A stretch of 64,000 nt of DNA from DASPSM01 sp963800135 (GCA_963800135.1 CAWCZR010000011.1:62001-126000), one strand, 5' to 3'. Counted from the stretch's first letter, positions 37,896-47,959 are shown. Program-made: numbers and translations. Notes: generated by a model not told the origin, from the sequence alone.

Positions 37896-38519
37896 TCCCG
37901 ACGACCTTAAGTTGAGGATGGAAGGAACCGTGCGGAGAGGCGCCCAGTCGGCGTGCCCGCAGGTCGCGGCATCAAGTGGTTCGGACGGGGAACGAGAAGA
38001 TTGCTTCGTTTTGGGAGGACGATGAGCGAAAGGCTTGAAGTGAGAGAGGGAGCAAAAAATGATGAGCTGGGAGAAGGGTGGGAATCATCGACGAAATCGG
38101 CACCGCTGTCAATCGCCGATTGGCGCCGTAAGTGATTGTGTAAATAGTATTTAAGGTTGCGCGAAACCTGAACGACAATTCAGAAAATGGCCCTTTGTCG
38201 TTATCCCCACGAGGGTTCGGGTAACTCCGGCGAATCGTCTTGTTCCTCCCACGGGGCGAACGCTCGCCGACGGCGCATTGACGGGACTTTCAGGCGGCCA
38301 TTCAAACGAAAAAAACACAAGGAAAGCTTCGCGTTGCAACCGCTTCCGCGGTCGCGGGTCCGCTGCTTCGCCTTGTGTTTTTTGTTGCAGCCCGCGCCGG
38401 AGATGGTGCCCCCCGAACTCGCGTCAGATGGTTTTCGCCATCCGACTTTTTGCTCGGTTGGCAAGCGATGCGACCACATGGTCGTCAATCAGCCAAGCAC
38501 AGGCTGCAAAGTCTCCAAT
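37896..38519. other. 624-bp intergenic region with AT-rich segment and terminator
   Basis: It lies between the start of the peptidase-barrel gene and the end of a lipoprotein gene, both on the minus strand. No gene is supported. An AT-rich patch at about 38135-38160 could hold the peptidase promoter, but no convincing -35/-10 pair is seen. A long inverted repeat at 38310-38383 is described separately. Confidence 0.45.
38310..38383 (-). terminator. 13-bp inverted repeat, terminator of the lipoprotein gene
   Basis: AAAAAACACAAGG (38310-38322) and CCTTGTGTTTTTT (38371-38383) are perfect inverted copies around a 48-base GC-rich loop, with AAGC/GCTT extending the stem. Read on the minus strand after the lipoprotein stop, it gives a stem ending in a T-run. 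It could act in both directions. Confidence 0.6.
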
Positions 38520-39041
38520 TCAAGAGGCATGTTTCACTTCGACCGGCACCTCCAGCGAGACGGACTTTCCGGTCTCCGGAACGGCCATCACTTGCACCTG
38601 GCTCTTGCCCGCAGGCGCGTCTTTGGTCGCTTCCAGGCTGACGGTCACTTTGTCTTGCCCAGCCGGGATGGTGGCCATGGCGGGCGTGACCATCACACCG
38701 GACGGAGCTTTGAATTCCAGTTTGACGCTCTGTTTAAACTCGCTGCCGCGACTGATCGAGATATCGACATCGCGTTTCTTGCCGGTGTCGAGCGTGGTTT
38801 CCATCTTCGGGGCGTGCAGCGTAAAGGTGTTCGCCTTATCGACGACGTTCGGCGCGGTTTGTTCCTTCATCGTTTCCCGAGAGGAGCCGTCCGACTTCAC
38901 GGTTGAGGTGCTCGAGGTCGTGGTTTTCGGATTGCTCGACACTCCGGGGCCGCCCGGGTTGCTCTCTTGAGTGCAGCCGGCCAAAGCAGCAAACATCGCG
39001 AGGGCGCCGGCAAGGGGCAGGGTCGGTGGCATCAATCTCAT
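38520..39041 (-). CDS. lipoprotein with beta-sandwich domain
   Basis: A 173-residue lipoprotein. GGAGAG lies upstream of the ATG at 39041, and the signal ends in the lipobox LAGC (Cys near residue 23). A Ser/Thr/Lys-rich linker of about 45 residues follows. The C-terminal 105 residues (TFTLHAPKMETTLDTGKKRD, then VTVSLEATKDAPAGKSQVQV) resemble an immunoglobulin-like or NEW3-type fold seen in planctomycete secreted proteins. The membrane to which it is anchored cannot be told. Its gene stands alone with its own terminator. Confidence 0.82.
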   Translation of the reverse strand: MRLMPPTLPLAGALAMFAALAGCTQESNPGGPGVSSNPKTTTSSTSTVKSDGSSRETMKEQTAPNVVDKANTFTLHAPKMETTLDTGKKRDVDISISRGSEFKQSVKLEFKAPSGVMVTPAMATIPAGQDKVTVSLEATKDAPAGKSQVQVMAVPETGKSVSLEVPVEVKHAS

Positions 39042-39416
39042 GGCATCTCTCCAATCGGGTCCACTGGTCGGCCGCTGACCGGCCTTGCAGTCTGATTTTC
39101 AAACCAAACTTGGAGGTCATGGAATGCAACTGGTATGCCAATGACCATTAGCGGCACTTCGAGGTGGGTCTCAATGTGCTGAGAACTAGCGAATTGACGA
39201 GATCTGCCGCACGGCCCGTCGGATTCCGACTGTCAGACGCCCTGCTCGGCTGCCCGACAGCCTGATCGCTGCGAGGCCTTGTATTCGTGGTGCTTTCCCA
39301 CCAAGATCGAATGCACCTGCCTTGATGACTACTCGCGTGGAGAGGCCTGCCGCGAGCCCCCACTCTGCCGACTCACCGAATGCTCCTCCAATCTGACAAC
39401 CCGAGGATTCTGTCGC
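39042..39416. other. 375-bp divergent intergenic region
   Basis: It separates the lipoprotein gene (minus) from the esterase gene (plus). I see no gene, RNA structure or convincing promoter; CGAGGA at 39402-39407 is the ribosome binding site of the esterase gene. Confidence 0.4.
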
Positions 39417-40430
39417 ATGAACCGCCGGCTGGTTTCGATGTCCGCCGTCTGCTGCCTGTTGCTCTGCGGCGCGGTTCGCGCCCTGGCTGGTGTTTCGGGG
39501 CCGCTCGCCAGCAAGCTCGACGGCACGCCTCCCGCGATTCCCGTCGGCGGCGAGTCGGCAAATGAGATCAAATCCAAGATGCGTTCCGGCGAAATCAAAC
39601 AGATCACCCGAATCCCGCCGTTGCCGGACAAAGTCGAGGCCCAGCTGGACGTCAAATACGGCGAAGCGGGCAAGCCGCTGCTGTTGGATCTCTACAAACC
39701 CAAGGAGATTCAAAAGCCAGCGCCCGGTTTGATCTTCGTCCACGGTGGAGCCTGGAGCCACGGGAGTCGGAAGATCTACGGCTACTACTGCCAGCACTTT
39801 GCCGAAAAGGGATACGTCGCCGCGACGATCGAATACCGTCTGAGCGGTGAGGCGCCCTTTCCGGCCGCCATTCAGGACGTGAATTGCGCAATCCGCTGGG
39901 TGCGGGCAAACGCCGAGCGGCTGCACGTCGACCCGAACAAGATCGGCATTGTCGGCGGGTCAGCCGGCGGGCACCTGGTTCTGCTGGCCGCCTACTCCCA
40001 CACCGACGATCCAGAGCTCGAGGGAACCGGGGGGAACCCGGGCGTTTCCAGCCGCGTGCAGGCGGTGGTCGATTTTTATGGACCCATCGAGTTGAAGGCG
40101 AGCAAGTCCAACCCGAAGAGTTCCGTGTTGAAGTTCATGGGTGGCAAGTCGACCGACGAAGCCCCCGAGCAGTACGCCAAGGCGTCGCCCATCAACCACC
40201 TCACGAAGGGCGCGCCACCCACCCTGATCATGCACGGCACCGTCGACGAGCTGGTGCCGATCGGGCAATCCGATCGCCTGGCTGCCAAGCTGACGGCGCT
40301 GGGCGTGCCCTATCTCTACGACCGACAGGAAGGCTGGCACCACGCGATGGACGCCGTCGCGGTGGTCAACGCGCGGTGTGTTTGGCTGATGGACCAGTTC
40401 CTGTCGCAAGTGTTGCCGGTGTCGAAGTAG
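39417..40430 (+). CDS. secreted esterase/lipase of the alpha/beta hydrolase family (BD-FAE-like)
   Basis: A 337-residue protein from the ATG at 39417, chosen for the CGAGGA upstream and the signal peptide that follows (about 5-23). The hydrolase domain shows the HGG oxyanion motif (LIFVHGGAWSHGS), the nucleophile elbow GGSAGGH, Asp in HGTVDELVP and His in GWHHAMD, so the catalytic set is complete. This matches carbohydrate or small-ester esterases (BD-FAE, COG0657/Aes-like) common in Planctomycetes. It probably deacetylates or deferuloylates polysaccharides outside the cytoplasm; the substrate is inferred only from the family. Convergent with recG. Confidence 0.9.
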   Translation: MNRRLVSMSAVCCLLLCGAVRALAGVSGPLASKLDGTPPAIPVGGESANEIKSKMRSGEIKQITRIPPLPDKVEAQLDVKYGEAGKPLLLDLYKPKEIQKPAPGLIFVHGGAWSHGSRKIYGYYCQHFAEKGYVAATIEYRLSGEAPFPAAIQDVNCAIRWVRANAERLHVDPNKIGIVGGSAGGHLVLLAAYSHTDDPELEGTGGNPGVSSRVQAVVDFYGPIELKASKSNPKSSVLKFMGGKSTDEAPEQYAKASPINHLTKGAPPTLIMHGTVDELVPIGQSDRLAAKLTALGVPYLYDRQEGWHHAMDAVAVVNARCVWLMDQFLSQVLPVSK

Positions 40431-40459
40431 CGCAGGACCGAAAACGCCCGTCGCGAGCA

Positions 40460-42553
40460 TCACCCCGTCTGCGGCAGATCGAGGGCCTTGCCGAATCGCT
40501 CGAGCACGCGAATTTTGAGCGGTGCCAGCTCGGGCCGGTCGAACTCGCCCGAGCGGAGTAGGTCGAATGCCGCCTCGCGGGTCTCTCTGAGGATCGACTC
40601 GTCCCGCGTCAGATCAGCGACGCGGAGCGGCAGCTCGCCGTGCTGTCGCGTGCCCAACACGTCGCCCGGGCCGCGGATGGCGAAATCGGCCTCCGCGATC
40701 GCGAATCCGTCGGACGTCCTCTCGAGCGCCTCCAACCGCCGCTGCGCCTCGGGCGACTCGGCATTCGAAAAGAGAAAACAATAGCCCTGAAACTTCCCGC
40801 GACTGACGCGGCCCCGCAATTGGTGCAGCTGCGACAGTCCGAAGCGGTGGGCTTCGTCGATCACCATGATCGTCGCGTTCGGGACGTCGATGCCCACTTC
40901 GACGACCGTCGTCGACACGAGCACGTCGATCTTGCCGTTGGTAAACGCGGCCATCCCCGCCGCCTTCAGGTCCGAGTCGAGCCGGCCGTGAATCAGTCCC
41001 ACTCGAAAATCCCGAAACGTTCCAGCGCTCAGCAGTTTGAAAACCTCTTCGGCACTGGCCGCCGGCCGCTTCGAGAGGTCGTCCGCCGTGGCTTCGATTC
41101 GCGGGCAAACCACGTACGCCTGTCGTCCCTTTTGCAGCTGCTCCTTGATGAACTGCCACGCGCGGTCCCGCGTCGGCGCGTCGCTTACGCGGCTGGTGAC
41201 CACTTTCTGCCGACCGGGAGGCGTGTCGACGATCGCCGTCAGGTCCAGATCGCCGAACTGGGTCAGGCACAGGCTGCGGGGAATCGGCGTGGCTGTCATC
41301 ACCAGCACGTGCGGCGCCAGGTCGTTGGAGCCTTTCGAAAAGACGGCTCGCTGCATCACGCCGAACTTGTGCTGCTCGTCGATCACCACCAGGCCCAGCT
41401 TGGCGAACGTCACGTCTTTTTGAATCACGGCCTGCGTGCCGACGACCAGCGATACCGATCCGTCAGCAATGCCGGCGAGCGCGTCGCGCCGCTCGCGGGG
41501 GTTCAAGCCGCCGGTGAGCAAGAGCCGATTGACTCGGCTGTGCGCGAGTGCCGCATCAATCGTCTGCCAATGCTGGTTGGCGAGCACCTCGGTCGGCGCC
41601 ATGAAGACGGCCTGATGACCGGCGGCGACCGCCACCAGAATCGCGTAAAGGGCGACGGCCGTTTTGCCCGCGCCGACTTCGGCCTGCAGCAGACGATGCA
41701 TGGCTTCGCCCGACTCCAGGTCACGCGTGATTTCGCTGACAGCCCGGCTCTGTCCCTCGGTGAAGGTGAACGGGAAGAGCCGCCGGATCCGCGCGTCGAT
41801 CTTGGCGGTCGTGGGTAGCACGGGGGCGGCGCCGCGGGTCTTCCAGCTCCGCCGCCGCATGGCCAGCCCGAGCTGAAACTCAAACAAGTCGTCGAAGATC
41901 AAGCGGCGACGGCCCGATTCGAACTCGGCGACCGACTTTGGCAGGTGCAGCTCGCGGATCGCCTGTTTCAGTCCGCACACTCCCAGCCGCTCGCGCAGCT
42001 CGGCGGGCAGCGGATCGGGCACGAAATCGACAAACTGCTCGACCGCCGACCGCACGATCTTTCGCAACCAGTCCTGCGACAGCCCCTCGGTCAACCGGTA
42101 GAGGGGCAACACCTCGCCGCGGGCCTCTGCGTCGGCGTCGCCGATCAGTTGGGCCCGAGGATGCGAGAATTCCCAGCGCCCCGAAGTCCGCTTGGGCTTG
42201 CCGGAAAAGAGGACCGACTCGCCGACCTGGAACTTGTGCATCATCCAGGGTTGATTGAACCAGAGCCCGCGGACGTAGAGGCCGTCGCTGTCGATCAGCA
42301 CGCCGACCAGGTTGCGACCGTTGCTCGTCATGCGTCCGTCGCGATCGACGACGGTCCCCCGCACGGTTTGCAGTTCACCCGTGCGGAGCTCGCTGGCCCG
42401 GCAGACATTCGTCAGGTCGAGCACGTCGCGCGGCAGGTTCCAGAGCAGGTCTTCGACTGTGACCAGGTCCAGGTTGGCGAGCAGCCGCGCCCGATCGGGC
42501 CCCACGCCTTTGAGGAACTGCACCGGTGTTTGGAGAGGCGAATCTGCGTTCAT
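40460..42553 (-). CDS. recG: ATP-dependent DNA helicase RecG
   Basis: A 697-residue RecG, which reverses stalled replication forks and branch-migrates Holliday junctions. The start at 42553 is chosen because MNADSPLQTPVQFLKGVGP matches the family's N-terminus. The wedge/OB domain (about 60-160) precedes the helicase: Walker A EVGAGKTAVAL, DEQH box (VVIDEQHKFGV), MTATPIPRSL, and motif VI region QLRGRVSRG. All key motifs are present; Walker A has Ala where most have Ser. Divergent from the penicillin acylase gene with 146 bp between them. Confidence 0.95.
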   Translation of the reverse strand: MNADSPLQTPVQFLKGVGPDRARLLANLDLVTVEDLLWNLPRDVLDLTNVCRASELRTGELQTVRGTVVDRDGRMTSNGRNLVGVLIDSDGLYVRGLWFNQPWMMHKFQVGESVLFSGKPKRTSGRWEFSHPRAQLIGDADAEARGEVLPLYRLTEGLSQDWLRKIVRSAVEQFVDFVPDPLPAELRERLGVCGLKQAIRELHLPKSVAEFESGRRRLIFDDLFEFQLGLAMRRRSWKTRGAAPVLPTTAKIDARIRRLFPFTFTEGQSRAVSEITRDLESGEAMHRLLQAEVGAGKTAVALYAILVAVAAGHQAVFMAPTEVLANQHWQTIDAALAHSRVNRLLLTGGLNPRERRDALAGIADGSVSLVVGTQAVIQKDVTFAKLGLVVIDEQHKFGVMQRAVFSKGSNDLAPHVLVMTATPIPRSLCLTQFGDLDLTAIVDTPPGRQKVVTSRVSDAPTRDRAWQFIKEQLQKGRQAYVVCPRIEATADDLSKRPAASAEEVFKLLSAGTFRDFRVGLIHGRLDSDLKAAGMAAFTNGKIDVLVSTTVVEVGIDVPNATIMVIDEAHRFGLSQLHQLRGRVSRGKFQGYCFLFSNAESPEAQRRLEALERTSDGFAIAEADFAIRGPGDVLGTRQHGELPLRVADLTRDESILRETREAAFDLLRSGEFDRPELAPLKIRVLERFGKALDLPQTG

Positions 42554-42699
42554 GGGTCCGATAGTGGCGCAATTATAGTCGGGCGGTCCGTCCGGAGAGC
42601 TTTTTGGAAGCCTCCGCATTATGCTGCAGGAAGCCGTTTTTGCATCCACTGTTTGACCGCCAACCGCAACCAATCGCGCTTGGTTCCGGAGAATTGCTG

Positions 42700-44856
42700 A
42701 TGCGTTCGCTCGTTTATGCTTCGGTTTTCGCGATCGGAGTCATTCTGCCGCTCGAAGGCGCTCGCGGCGATGATCCGCCTACCGATCGTCCCCTGCTGAA
42801 GGGCTCCGTCACCATTTATCGCGACACCTGGGGCGTGCCGCACATCTTCGCCAAGACGCCGGGCGAGGGAGCCTACGGACTCGGTTACGTCCAGGCCCAG
42901 GACCGGCTCGACGATATCTACAAAAACCTGCGCACGGGCCTGGGCCGCATGGCGGAAGCCTTCGGCGGGAAGAAGCTGGCCGACCAGGACTACATCATGA
43001 AGCTCTGCCGCAACGAGGAGCTGGCGAAGGAATATTGGAAGAAGGCCCCTCCGCACGTGAAGGACGTTTGCAGCGGCTTCGTCGCGGGGGTCGAGCGGTA
43101 TATCGGGGAGCATCCCGAGAAGGTGCCGTCGTTCGCCATTAAGCTCGAGCCGTGGCAGGTGCTGACCGTCGGCCGCGCGATGACACTCAATTGGCCGCTG
43201 GGGACGATCAAGGACGACCTCGAGCGGGGCCAGAAAAAACAGCACGCCGGCAAGAACGTGCCCATGCGCTCCAACCAGTGGTGCGTCGCTCCGTCGCGCT
43301 CGGCCGACAAAGTTCCCATTCTGCTGGCCGACCCACACCTCGACTGGGAGGGGATGGCCGTGATGTACGAGGCCCGGGTCCACGCGGGCGATCTGCAGAT
43401 GAACGGATTTTTCCTCGTCGGCGGACCGACGCTGGGGATCGGGCACAACCAGCACGTCGGCTGGGCGCTCACCACCGGCGGGCCCGACACGTCCGACGTT
43501 TACCAGATGAAGTTTCGCATGTCACCCAAGCCGCAGTACGAGTACGACGGCCAATGGCGCGACGCCAAAATCACGTTCATCCAGGTGCTCGTCAAAGACG
43601 CACGCCCGATGTTTCGCCCGGCGATGTACACGCATCTGGGGCCGGTGATCTCGGCACCTGATCGCAAGACGGGCATCGCCTTCGTGGGCGCGTCTCCCTA
43701 TTTCGACGCGATGGGACTGTCAGAAGAGTTCTACAAAATGGCAATGGCGAAGAACGTCCACGACGTTTACAACGCCCTTGGCATGAACCAGTACAACGAG
43801 CAGAACGTGATGTTCGCCGACGACAGCGGCTCGATCGCCTACGTGCGGAACGGGGCCACGCCGATTCGCCCCGACGGCTACGACTGGAGCATGCCCGTGC
43901 CGGGCACGACCTCCGCGACTGCCTGGAAGGGCATCCATCCGATCGACGACCTGGTGCACATCTTCAATCCGGCCGCAGGCTACATGCAGAACTGCAACAT
44001 CAGCCCGCAGAACATGATGGTCGGCTCGCCGCTGACTCCCGACAAGTACCCGCGCTACATCTACAACGTCTCGTGGGATGACAACAATCCGCGTGGCAAG
44101 CGCATCACCCACCTGCTCGACGCCGATCACAGTGTCACGCAGGAGGACGCGATGCGGTTCACGACCGACGTCAAGGACATCCTCGCCGAGATGTGGAAAG
44201 CGACACTGCACACAGCCGTCGCGGCCGTGGGCGCCGAGCACATGAAAGACCCCGAGTTCGCCGCCGCGGTCAAAGCGATTGAGGCGTGGGACGGCTTTTA
44301 CCTGCCCGAGTACAAGGCGACGGCCGTCTACAAATTCTGGCGGCTCAAGTGCGGAGTCAAGCTTAACCTCACTCCGCTGGGCCAGGGCAAACCGCTCGAC
44401 GAGGCGACGAACAAGGGCCTGCTCGACCTGCTCGCCCAGACCATCTCCGAAATGAAAACCCGCTACGGCAAATGGGACGTGGCCTGGGGCGACGTGCACG
44501 AGGTGGGCCGCGGCGGCGTCTATTTCCCGGTCGGCGGCTGCGATTACGAATCAGGCGACAAGGCGGCGAACTTCACCGAAACCTTGTTCGACGTCAAATC
44601 GAAAGAAGATCCGAAGCAGCCGGGCCGCTTCATCGCCATGAACGGCTCGATGGCCACGATTCTGATGTTCTTTCACAAGGACGGCGTGCGGTCGTTCACG
44701 GTCACCCCGTGGGGCGAGAGCTCTGATCCCAAGTCGCCGCACTATATGGATCAGGGCGAAAAGCTCTACTCCAAGCGGGTGATGAAGCCGACCTGGTGGG
44801 ACGAAGCGGAGCTGCAAAAGCACGTGGAATCGAAAACCGTGCTCGAGATTCGTTGA
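42700..44856 (+). CDS. penicillin acylase family N-terminal nucleophile hydrolase
   Basis: A 718-residue secreted acylase. The ATG at 42700 has GGAGA upstream and a signal peptide follows (about 3-22). The proenzyme fold is recognisable: RDTWGVPHIFA near residue 40, GYVQAQDRL, then the linker and the nucleophile S191 (in MRSNQWCV) that becomes the N-terminus of the beta subunit after self-cleavage. Later blocks GGPTLGIGHNQHVGWALTTG and NWP-like segments are typical. Relatives hydrolyse amide bonds in penicillins or acyl-homoserine lactones. The substrate here is unknown. The gene ends 15 bp before the next one, so the two may be cotranscribed. Confidence 0.92.
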   Translation: MRSLVYASVFAIGVILPLEGARGDDPPTDRPLLKGSVTIYRDTWGVPHIFAKTPGEGAYGLGYVQAQDRLDDIYKNLRTGLGRMAEAFGGKKLADQDYIMKLCRNEELAKEYWKKAPPHVKDVCSGFVAGVERYIGEHPEKVPSFAIKLEPWQVLTVGRAMTLNWPLGTIKDDLERGQKKQHAGKNVPMRSNQWCVAPSRSADKVPILLADPHLDWEGMAVMYEARVHAGDLQMNGFFLVGGPTLGIGHNQHVGWALTTGGPDTSDVYQMKFRMSPKPQYEYDGQWRDAKITFIQVLVKDARPMFRPAMYTHLGPVISAPDRKTGIAFVGASPYFDAMGLSEEFYKMAMAKNVHDVYNALGMNQYNEQNVMFADDSGSIAYVRNGATPIRPDGYDWSMPVPGTTSATAWKGIHPIDDLVHIFNPAAGYMQNCNISPQNMMVGSPLTPDKYPRYIYNVSWDDNNPRGKRITHLLDADHSVTQEDAMRFTTDVKDILAEMWKATLHTAVAAVGAEHMKDPEFAAAVKAIEAWDGFYLPEYKATAVYKFWRLKCGVKLNLTPLGQGKPLDEATNKGLLDLLAQTISEMKTRYGKWDVAWGDVHEVGRGGVYFPVGGCDYESGDKAANFTETLFDVKSKEDPKQPGRFIAMNGSMATILMFFHKDGVRSFTVTPWGESSDPKSPHYMDQGEKLYSKRVMKPTWWDEAELQKHVESKTVLEIR

Positions 44857-44871
44857 CGACCAGTGCGCCCC

Positions 44872-46305
44872 ATGACTGAAGCAGCGCCGGCAGAGCTGAA
44901 ATCGCGTTTGGAGCCCCACGGGCAAACGCACGTCCTGCGCTGGTGGGGCGAGTTGTCGGCCGGACAGCGCCAGCGATTGGCACGGCAGATCGAATCGCTC
45001 GATCTGCCGCGGATCGCCGCGCTGTGGAAATCAAAGCAGCAGGCGGGCCAGAAATCGTCCGCCGAAGATCTCGCCGAGATTGCGCGGCGGGCCGTGCCGC
45101 CGGCGTCGATCGTGCGGCTACCAGAGACGCCGGCCGATCGCGCCGAATGGCAGCGGGCGTACGAAATCGGCGAGGGACTGCTGAAAGCCGGCCAGGTCGG
45201 CGCGATCCTGGTGGCAGGCGGGCAGGGGACGCGACTTGGCTTCGACAAGCCCAAAGGCATGTTCCCGATCGGCCCGGTCAGTCACGCCACGCTCTTCCAG
45301 ATTCTCGCCGAGCAACTCTTGGCGCGCTCGGGGCAGGCGGGGAAGCCGATCCCCTACTTCATCATGACCAGCGACGCCACGCACGAAGAGACGGTCGCGT
45401 TTTTTAATGAGCACAGGTTCTTTGGCCTGCCGGCCGGCGACGTCTTTTTCTTCGAGCAGGGCAACATGCCGGCCGTCGACGCGGCTACTGGTCAGCTGCT
45501 GCTGTCGGAGAAGGGCTCGCTGAGCACGAGTCCCGACGGGCACGGCGGGATGCTTGCGGCGCTGGCCAAGGCCGGCTTGCTCGACGAGATGCGGCGGCGT
45601 GGCATCGAGTTTCTGCACTATCACCAGGTCGACAATCCGACGGCCATCGTCTGCGATCCGGTCTTCCTCGGCTTTCATGCCGAGCGAGGCGCGGAGATGT
45701 CGATCAAGGTCGTCGCCAAGCGGTCGGCCGGGGAGCGGATGGGCGTGGCGGTCGACGTCGACGGCCGCACGCAGATCATCGAGTACAGCGACCTGCCCGC
45801 CGACGTCGCCGCGAAGACTGACGAGCGGGGCGAGCTGCTGTTGTGGGCGGGCAGCACGGCCATCCACGTCTTCAGCCGCTCGTTTCTCGATCGCGTGGCG
45901 AACAGCGACGCGGCTCTTCCGTTTCATATTGCGCACAAGAAGGTCCCGTACTGCGACGAACAGGGCGCAGCCGTCGCACCCCAGCGGGAGAACGCCTACA
46001 AGTTCGAGCGGTTTATCTTCGACGCTCTGCCGGCTGCCCGGCGGTCGTTGGTGCTGGAGACCGATCGCGCGCGCGAATTCAATCCCGTCAAGAACGCCAG
46101 CGGAGACGATTCGCCCGACACGGCGCGCGCGGCGCTCGTGCGACTGCATCGGGGTTGGTTGCGCGAGGCGGGCGCGATTGTCGACGATCAAACGCCCGTC
46201 GAGATCAGTCCCCTCTTTGCCCTCGACGCGGACGACGTGCGGACCAAGATCGCAAGCGGCACCCGCGTGGCCCAACCGACGTTTTTCGATCCGCCAAAAT
46301 CCTGA
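44872..46305 (+). CDS. UDPGP family UTP-sugar-1-phosphate uridylyltransferase (UAP1-like)
   Basis: A 477-residue enzyme of the UDPGP family, which makes UDP-GlcNAc, UDP-GalNAc or UDP-glucose from UTP and the sugar 1-phosphate. The nucleotide-binding loop is VAGGQGTRLGFDKPKGMFP near residue 110. The sugar-binding region has GHGGML and HYHQVDNPT, and FIFDALP is present later, as in eukaryote-type UAP1. It is followed 51 bp later by the GDP-mannose-type enzyme, so both supply activated sugars for glycan synthesis. An in-frame GTG lies 9 bp upstream of the chosen ATG. Confidence 0.92.
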   Translation: MTEAAPAELKSRLEPHGQTHVLRWWGELSAGQRQRLARQIESLDLPRIAALWKSKQQAGQKSSAEDLAEIARRAVPPASIVRLPETPADRAEWQRAYEIGEGLLKAGQVGAILVAGGQGTRLGFDKPKGMFPIGPVSHATLFQILAEQLLARSGQAGKPIPYFIMTSDATHEETVAFFNEHRFFGLPAGDVFFFEQGNMPAVDAATGQLLLSEKGSLSTSPDGHGGMLAALAKAGLLDEMRRRGIEFLHYHQVDNPTAIVCDPVFLGFHAERGAEMSIKVVAKRSAGERMGVAVDVDGRTQIIEYSDLPADVAAKTDERGELLLWAGSTAIHVFSRSFLDRVANSDAALPFHIAHKKVPYCDEQGAAVAPQRENAYKFERFIFDALPAARRSLVLETDRAREFNPVKNASGDDSPDTARAALVRLHRGWLREAGAIVDDQTPVEISPLFALDADDVRTKIASGTRVAQPTFFDPPKS

Positions 46306-46356
46306 CTGCCAGAATCCTGATACTCCAAAACCTGGGAACCGTTCGAGCCCACTGAA

Positions 46357-47433
46357 ATGTTGCACGCAGTGATCATGGCCGGAGGCAGCGGAACGCGGTT
46401 CTGGCCGGCCAGCCGCGCCAACCGGCCCAAGCAGTTCTTGCCCCTCTTCGGCGACGAAACGTTGCTGCAAGCGACCGTGCGGCGGATTGCCGACTGGATC
46501 GGCGGCGACCGTACGCTGATCGTGACGAACCAGGCCCACGCGGCCGAGACGGCCCGCGAGCTGCCCACGGTTCCCGCCGCGAACATCGTCCGCGAGCCCT
46601 GCGGACGAAACACGGCACCCTGCATCGGCCTGGCCGCCATGCTGATCGCCCAGCGCGACCCCAACGGCGTGATGCTGGTGATGCCGGCCGACCATCGCAT
46701 CGAACGGGCCGACTGGTTTCGCGAAGCCGTCGAGCGAGCGGTGGCCATCGTCGAGCGAGAGCCGGCGCTCGTGCTCTTCGGCATCCGCCCGAGCTATGCC
46801 TCGGTCAGTTTCGGTTATCTCGAGCGGGGCGCGGCCCTCGGCGGTCGCGAAGGCGCGTTCCGAGTAGCCTCGTTTCGCGAAAAGCCCGGCCGCGCCAAGG
46901 CGGAGGAATTCCTCGCCGCCGGAAGCTTCTTCTGGAACAGCGGCATCTTCGTCTGGAAGGTGGCGACGATTCTCGAGGCCCTGCGCCGCTTCGAGCCGTC
47001 GATCTACGATCGGTTGGCCGGCTTGCGGCCGCATCTGAACACTGAAAACTGGGACCGCGTGTTGGCCGCCGAGTTTCCCAGCATCAAAGCCATCTCCATC
47101 GACTACGGGGTGCTCGAGCGGGCCGACAACGTGCTGATGATCGAAGCTCCGTTCGACTGGGACGACGTCGGGAGCTGGCAGGCGTTGGGGCGACAGTCGG
47201 ACCAGGCAGGAGACGGCGACGGCAACCGGGCACAGGGCCTCTTTTGCAGCGTCGACAGCCACGGCTGCATCGTGCGGACGACCGGCGATCACCTGGTAGC
47301 GACGATCGGCATGACGGATTGCATCGTGGTTCACACCCCCGACGCGACGCTCGTCGCGCGCAAGGACGACGAAGAGAGCATTCGCAAGCTCGTTCAGACC
47401 CTCAGAGAACGCGGGTATGAGCGATTCCTCTAA
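46357..47433 (+). CDS. manC: mannose-1-phosphate guanylyltransferase
   Basis: A 358-residue single-domain enzyme that makes GDP-mannose from GTP and mannose 1-phosphate. The pyrophosphorylase signature MAGGSGTRFWPASR is at residues 7-20, PKQFL follows, and later EKP (FREKPGRAKAEEFL) and NSGIFVWKV are visible. It lacks the phosphomannose isomerase half found in bifunctional ManC/AlgA. Its last 17 bases overlap the start of ruvX in another frame, indicating translational coupling. Confidence 0.93.
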   Translation: MLHAVIMAGGSGTRFWPASRANRPKQFLPLFGDETLLQATVRRIADWIGGDRTLIVTNQAHAAETARELPTVPAANIVREPCGRNTAPCIGLAAMLIAQRDPNGVMLVMPADHRIERADWFREAVERAVAIVEREPALVLFGIRPSYASVSFGYLERGAALGGREGAFRVASFREKPGRAKAEEFLAAGSFFWNSGIFVWKVATILEALRRFEPSIYDRLAGLRPHLNTENWDRVLAAEFPSIKAISIDYGVLERADNVLMIEAPFDWDDVGSWQALGRQSDQAGDGDGNRAQGLFCSVDSHGCIVRTTGDHLVATIGMTDCIVVHTPDATLVARKDDEESIRKLVQTLRERGYERFL

Positions 47434-47959
47434 CGGTCCCGCCGAGTTTGGTCCGCCCGAGCCCGTTGGGGCCGACCGGAGCCCCGCGGCAGCAAGTCGG
47501 GACCCGCACGCTGCGCCACTGACGGTGCCGCGCCGTGGCCGATTGCTCGGGCTCGACTATGGCACGGTGCGGGTCGGCCTAGCCGTGACGGAAGAGGAGC
47601 AGCGGGTGGCAGTCCCGCTCGAGACTTATACCCGCCGCAACCGGGAGCAGGACGCCCAGCACCTGGCCGCCGTGATCCGCGATTACCGCATCGTGGGATT
47701 GGTCATCGGTTTGCCGCTGCACATGGGTGGGGAAGAGGGCCAAAAAGCGGGAGAAGCCCGGCGCTTTGGGGCGTGGGCCGGAGACGTCGCCGGCTTGCCG
47801 ATCACCTTTTGGGACGAGCGGCTGAGCACATCGCAGGCGGAAGAGCATTTGGCGGCGGCCAACTTGAAGCCGAAAAAACGCAAGTTGCTGCGGGACAAAA
47901 TCGCCGCCCAGATCATGCTGCAGTCGTATCTCGATTCGCAGCAACACTCGTCCCGGTAA
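47417..47959 (+). CDS. ruvX: Holliday junction resolvase-like RuvX (YqgF)
   Basis: A 180-residue YqgF/RuvX family nuclease, implicated in pre-16S rRNA processing and in Holliday junction resolution. The RNase H-like fold begins at RLLGLDYGTVRVGLAVT (Asp is the first catalytic residue) near residue 43, with GLPLHMGG and FWDERLSTSQA following. The 40-residue N-terminal extension is Pro/Ala-rich and not part of the fold; a shorter start is possible but no in-frame ATG lies closer. It overlaps the preceding gene. Confidence 0.93.
   Translation: MSDSSNGPAEFGPPEPVGADRSPAAASRDPHAAPLTVPRRGRLLGLDYGTVRVGLAVTEEEQRVAVPLETYTRRNREQDAQHLAAVIRDYRIVGLVIGLPLHMGGEEGQKAGEARRFGAWAGDVAGLPITFWDERLSTSQAEEHLAAANLKPKKRKLLRDKIAAQIMLQSYLDSQQHSSR

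Noticed and set aside
45118..47334. A 738-codon open frame on the minus strand opposite the two nucleotidyltransferase genes
   Set aside because: It is a shadow caused by high GC at third positions; the plus-strand genes carry recognisable domains and the minus frame shows none.
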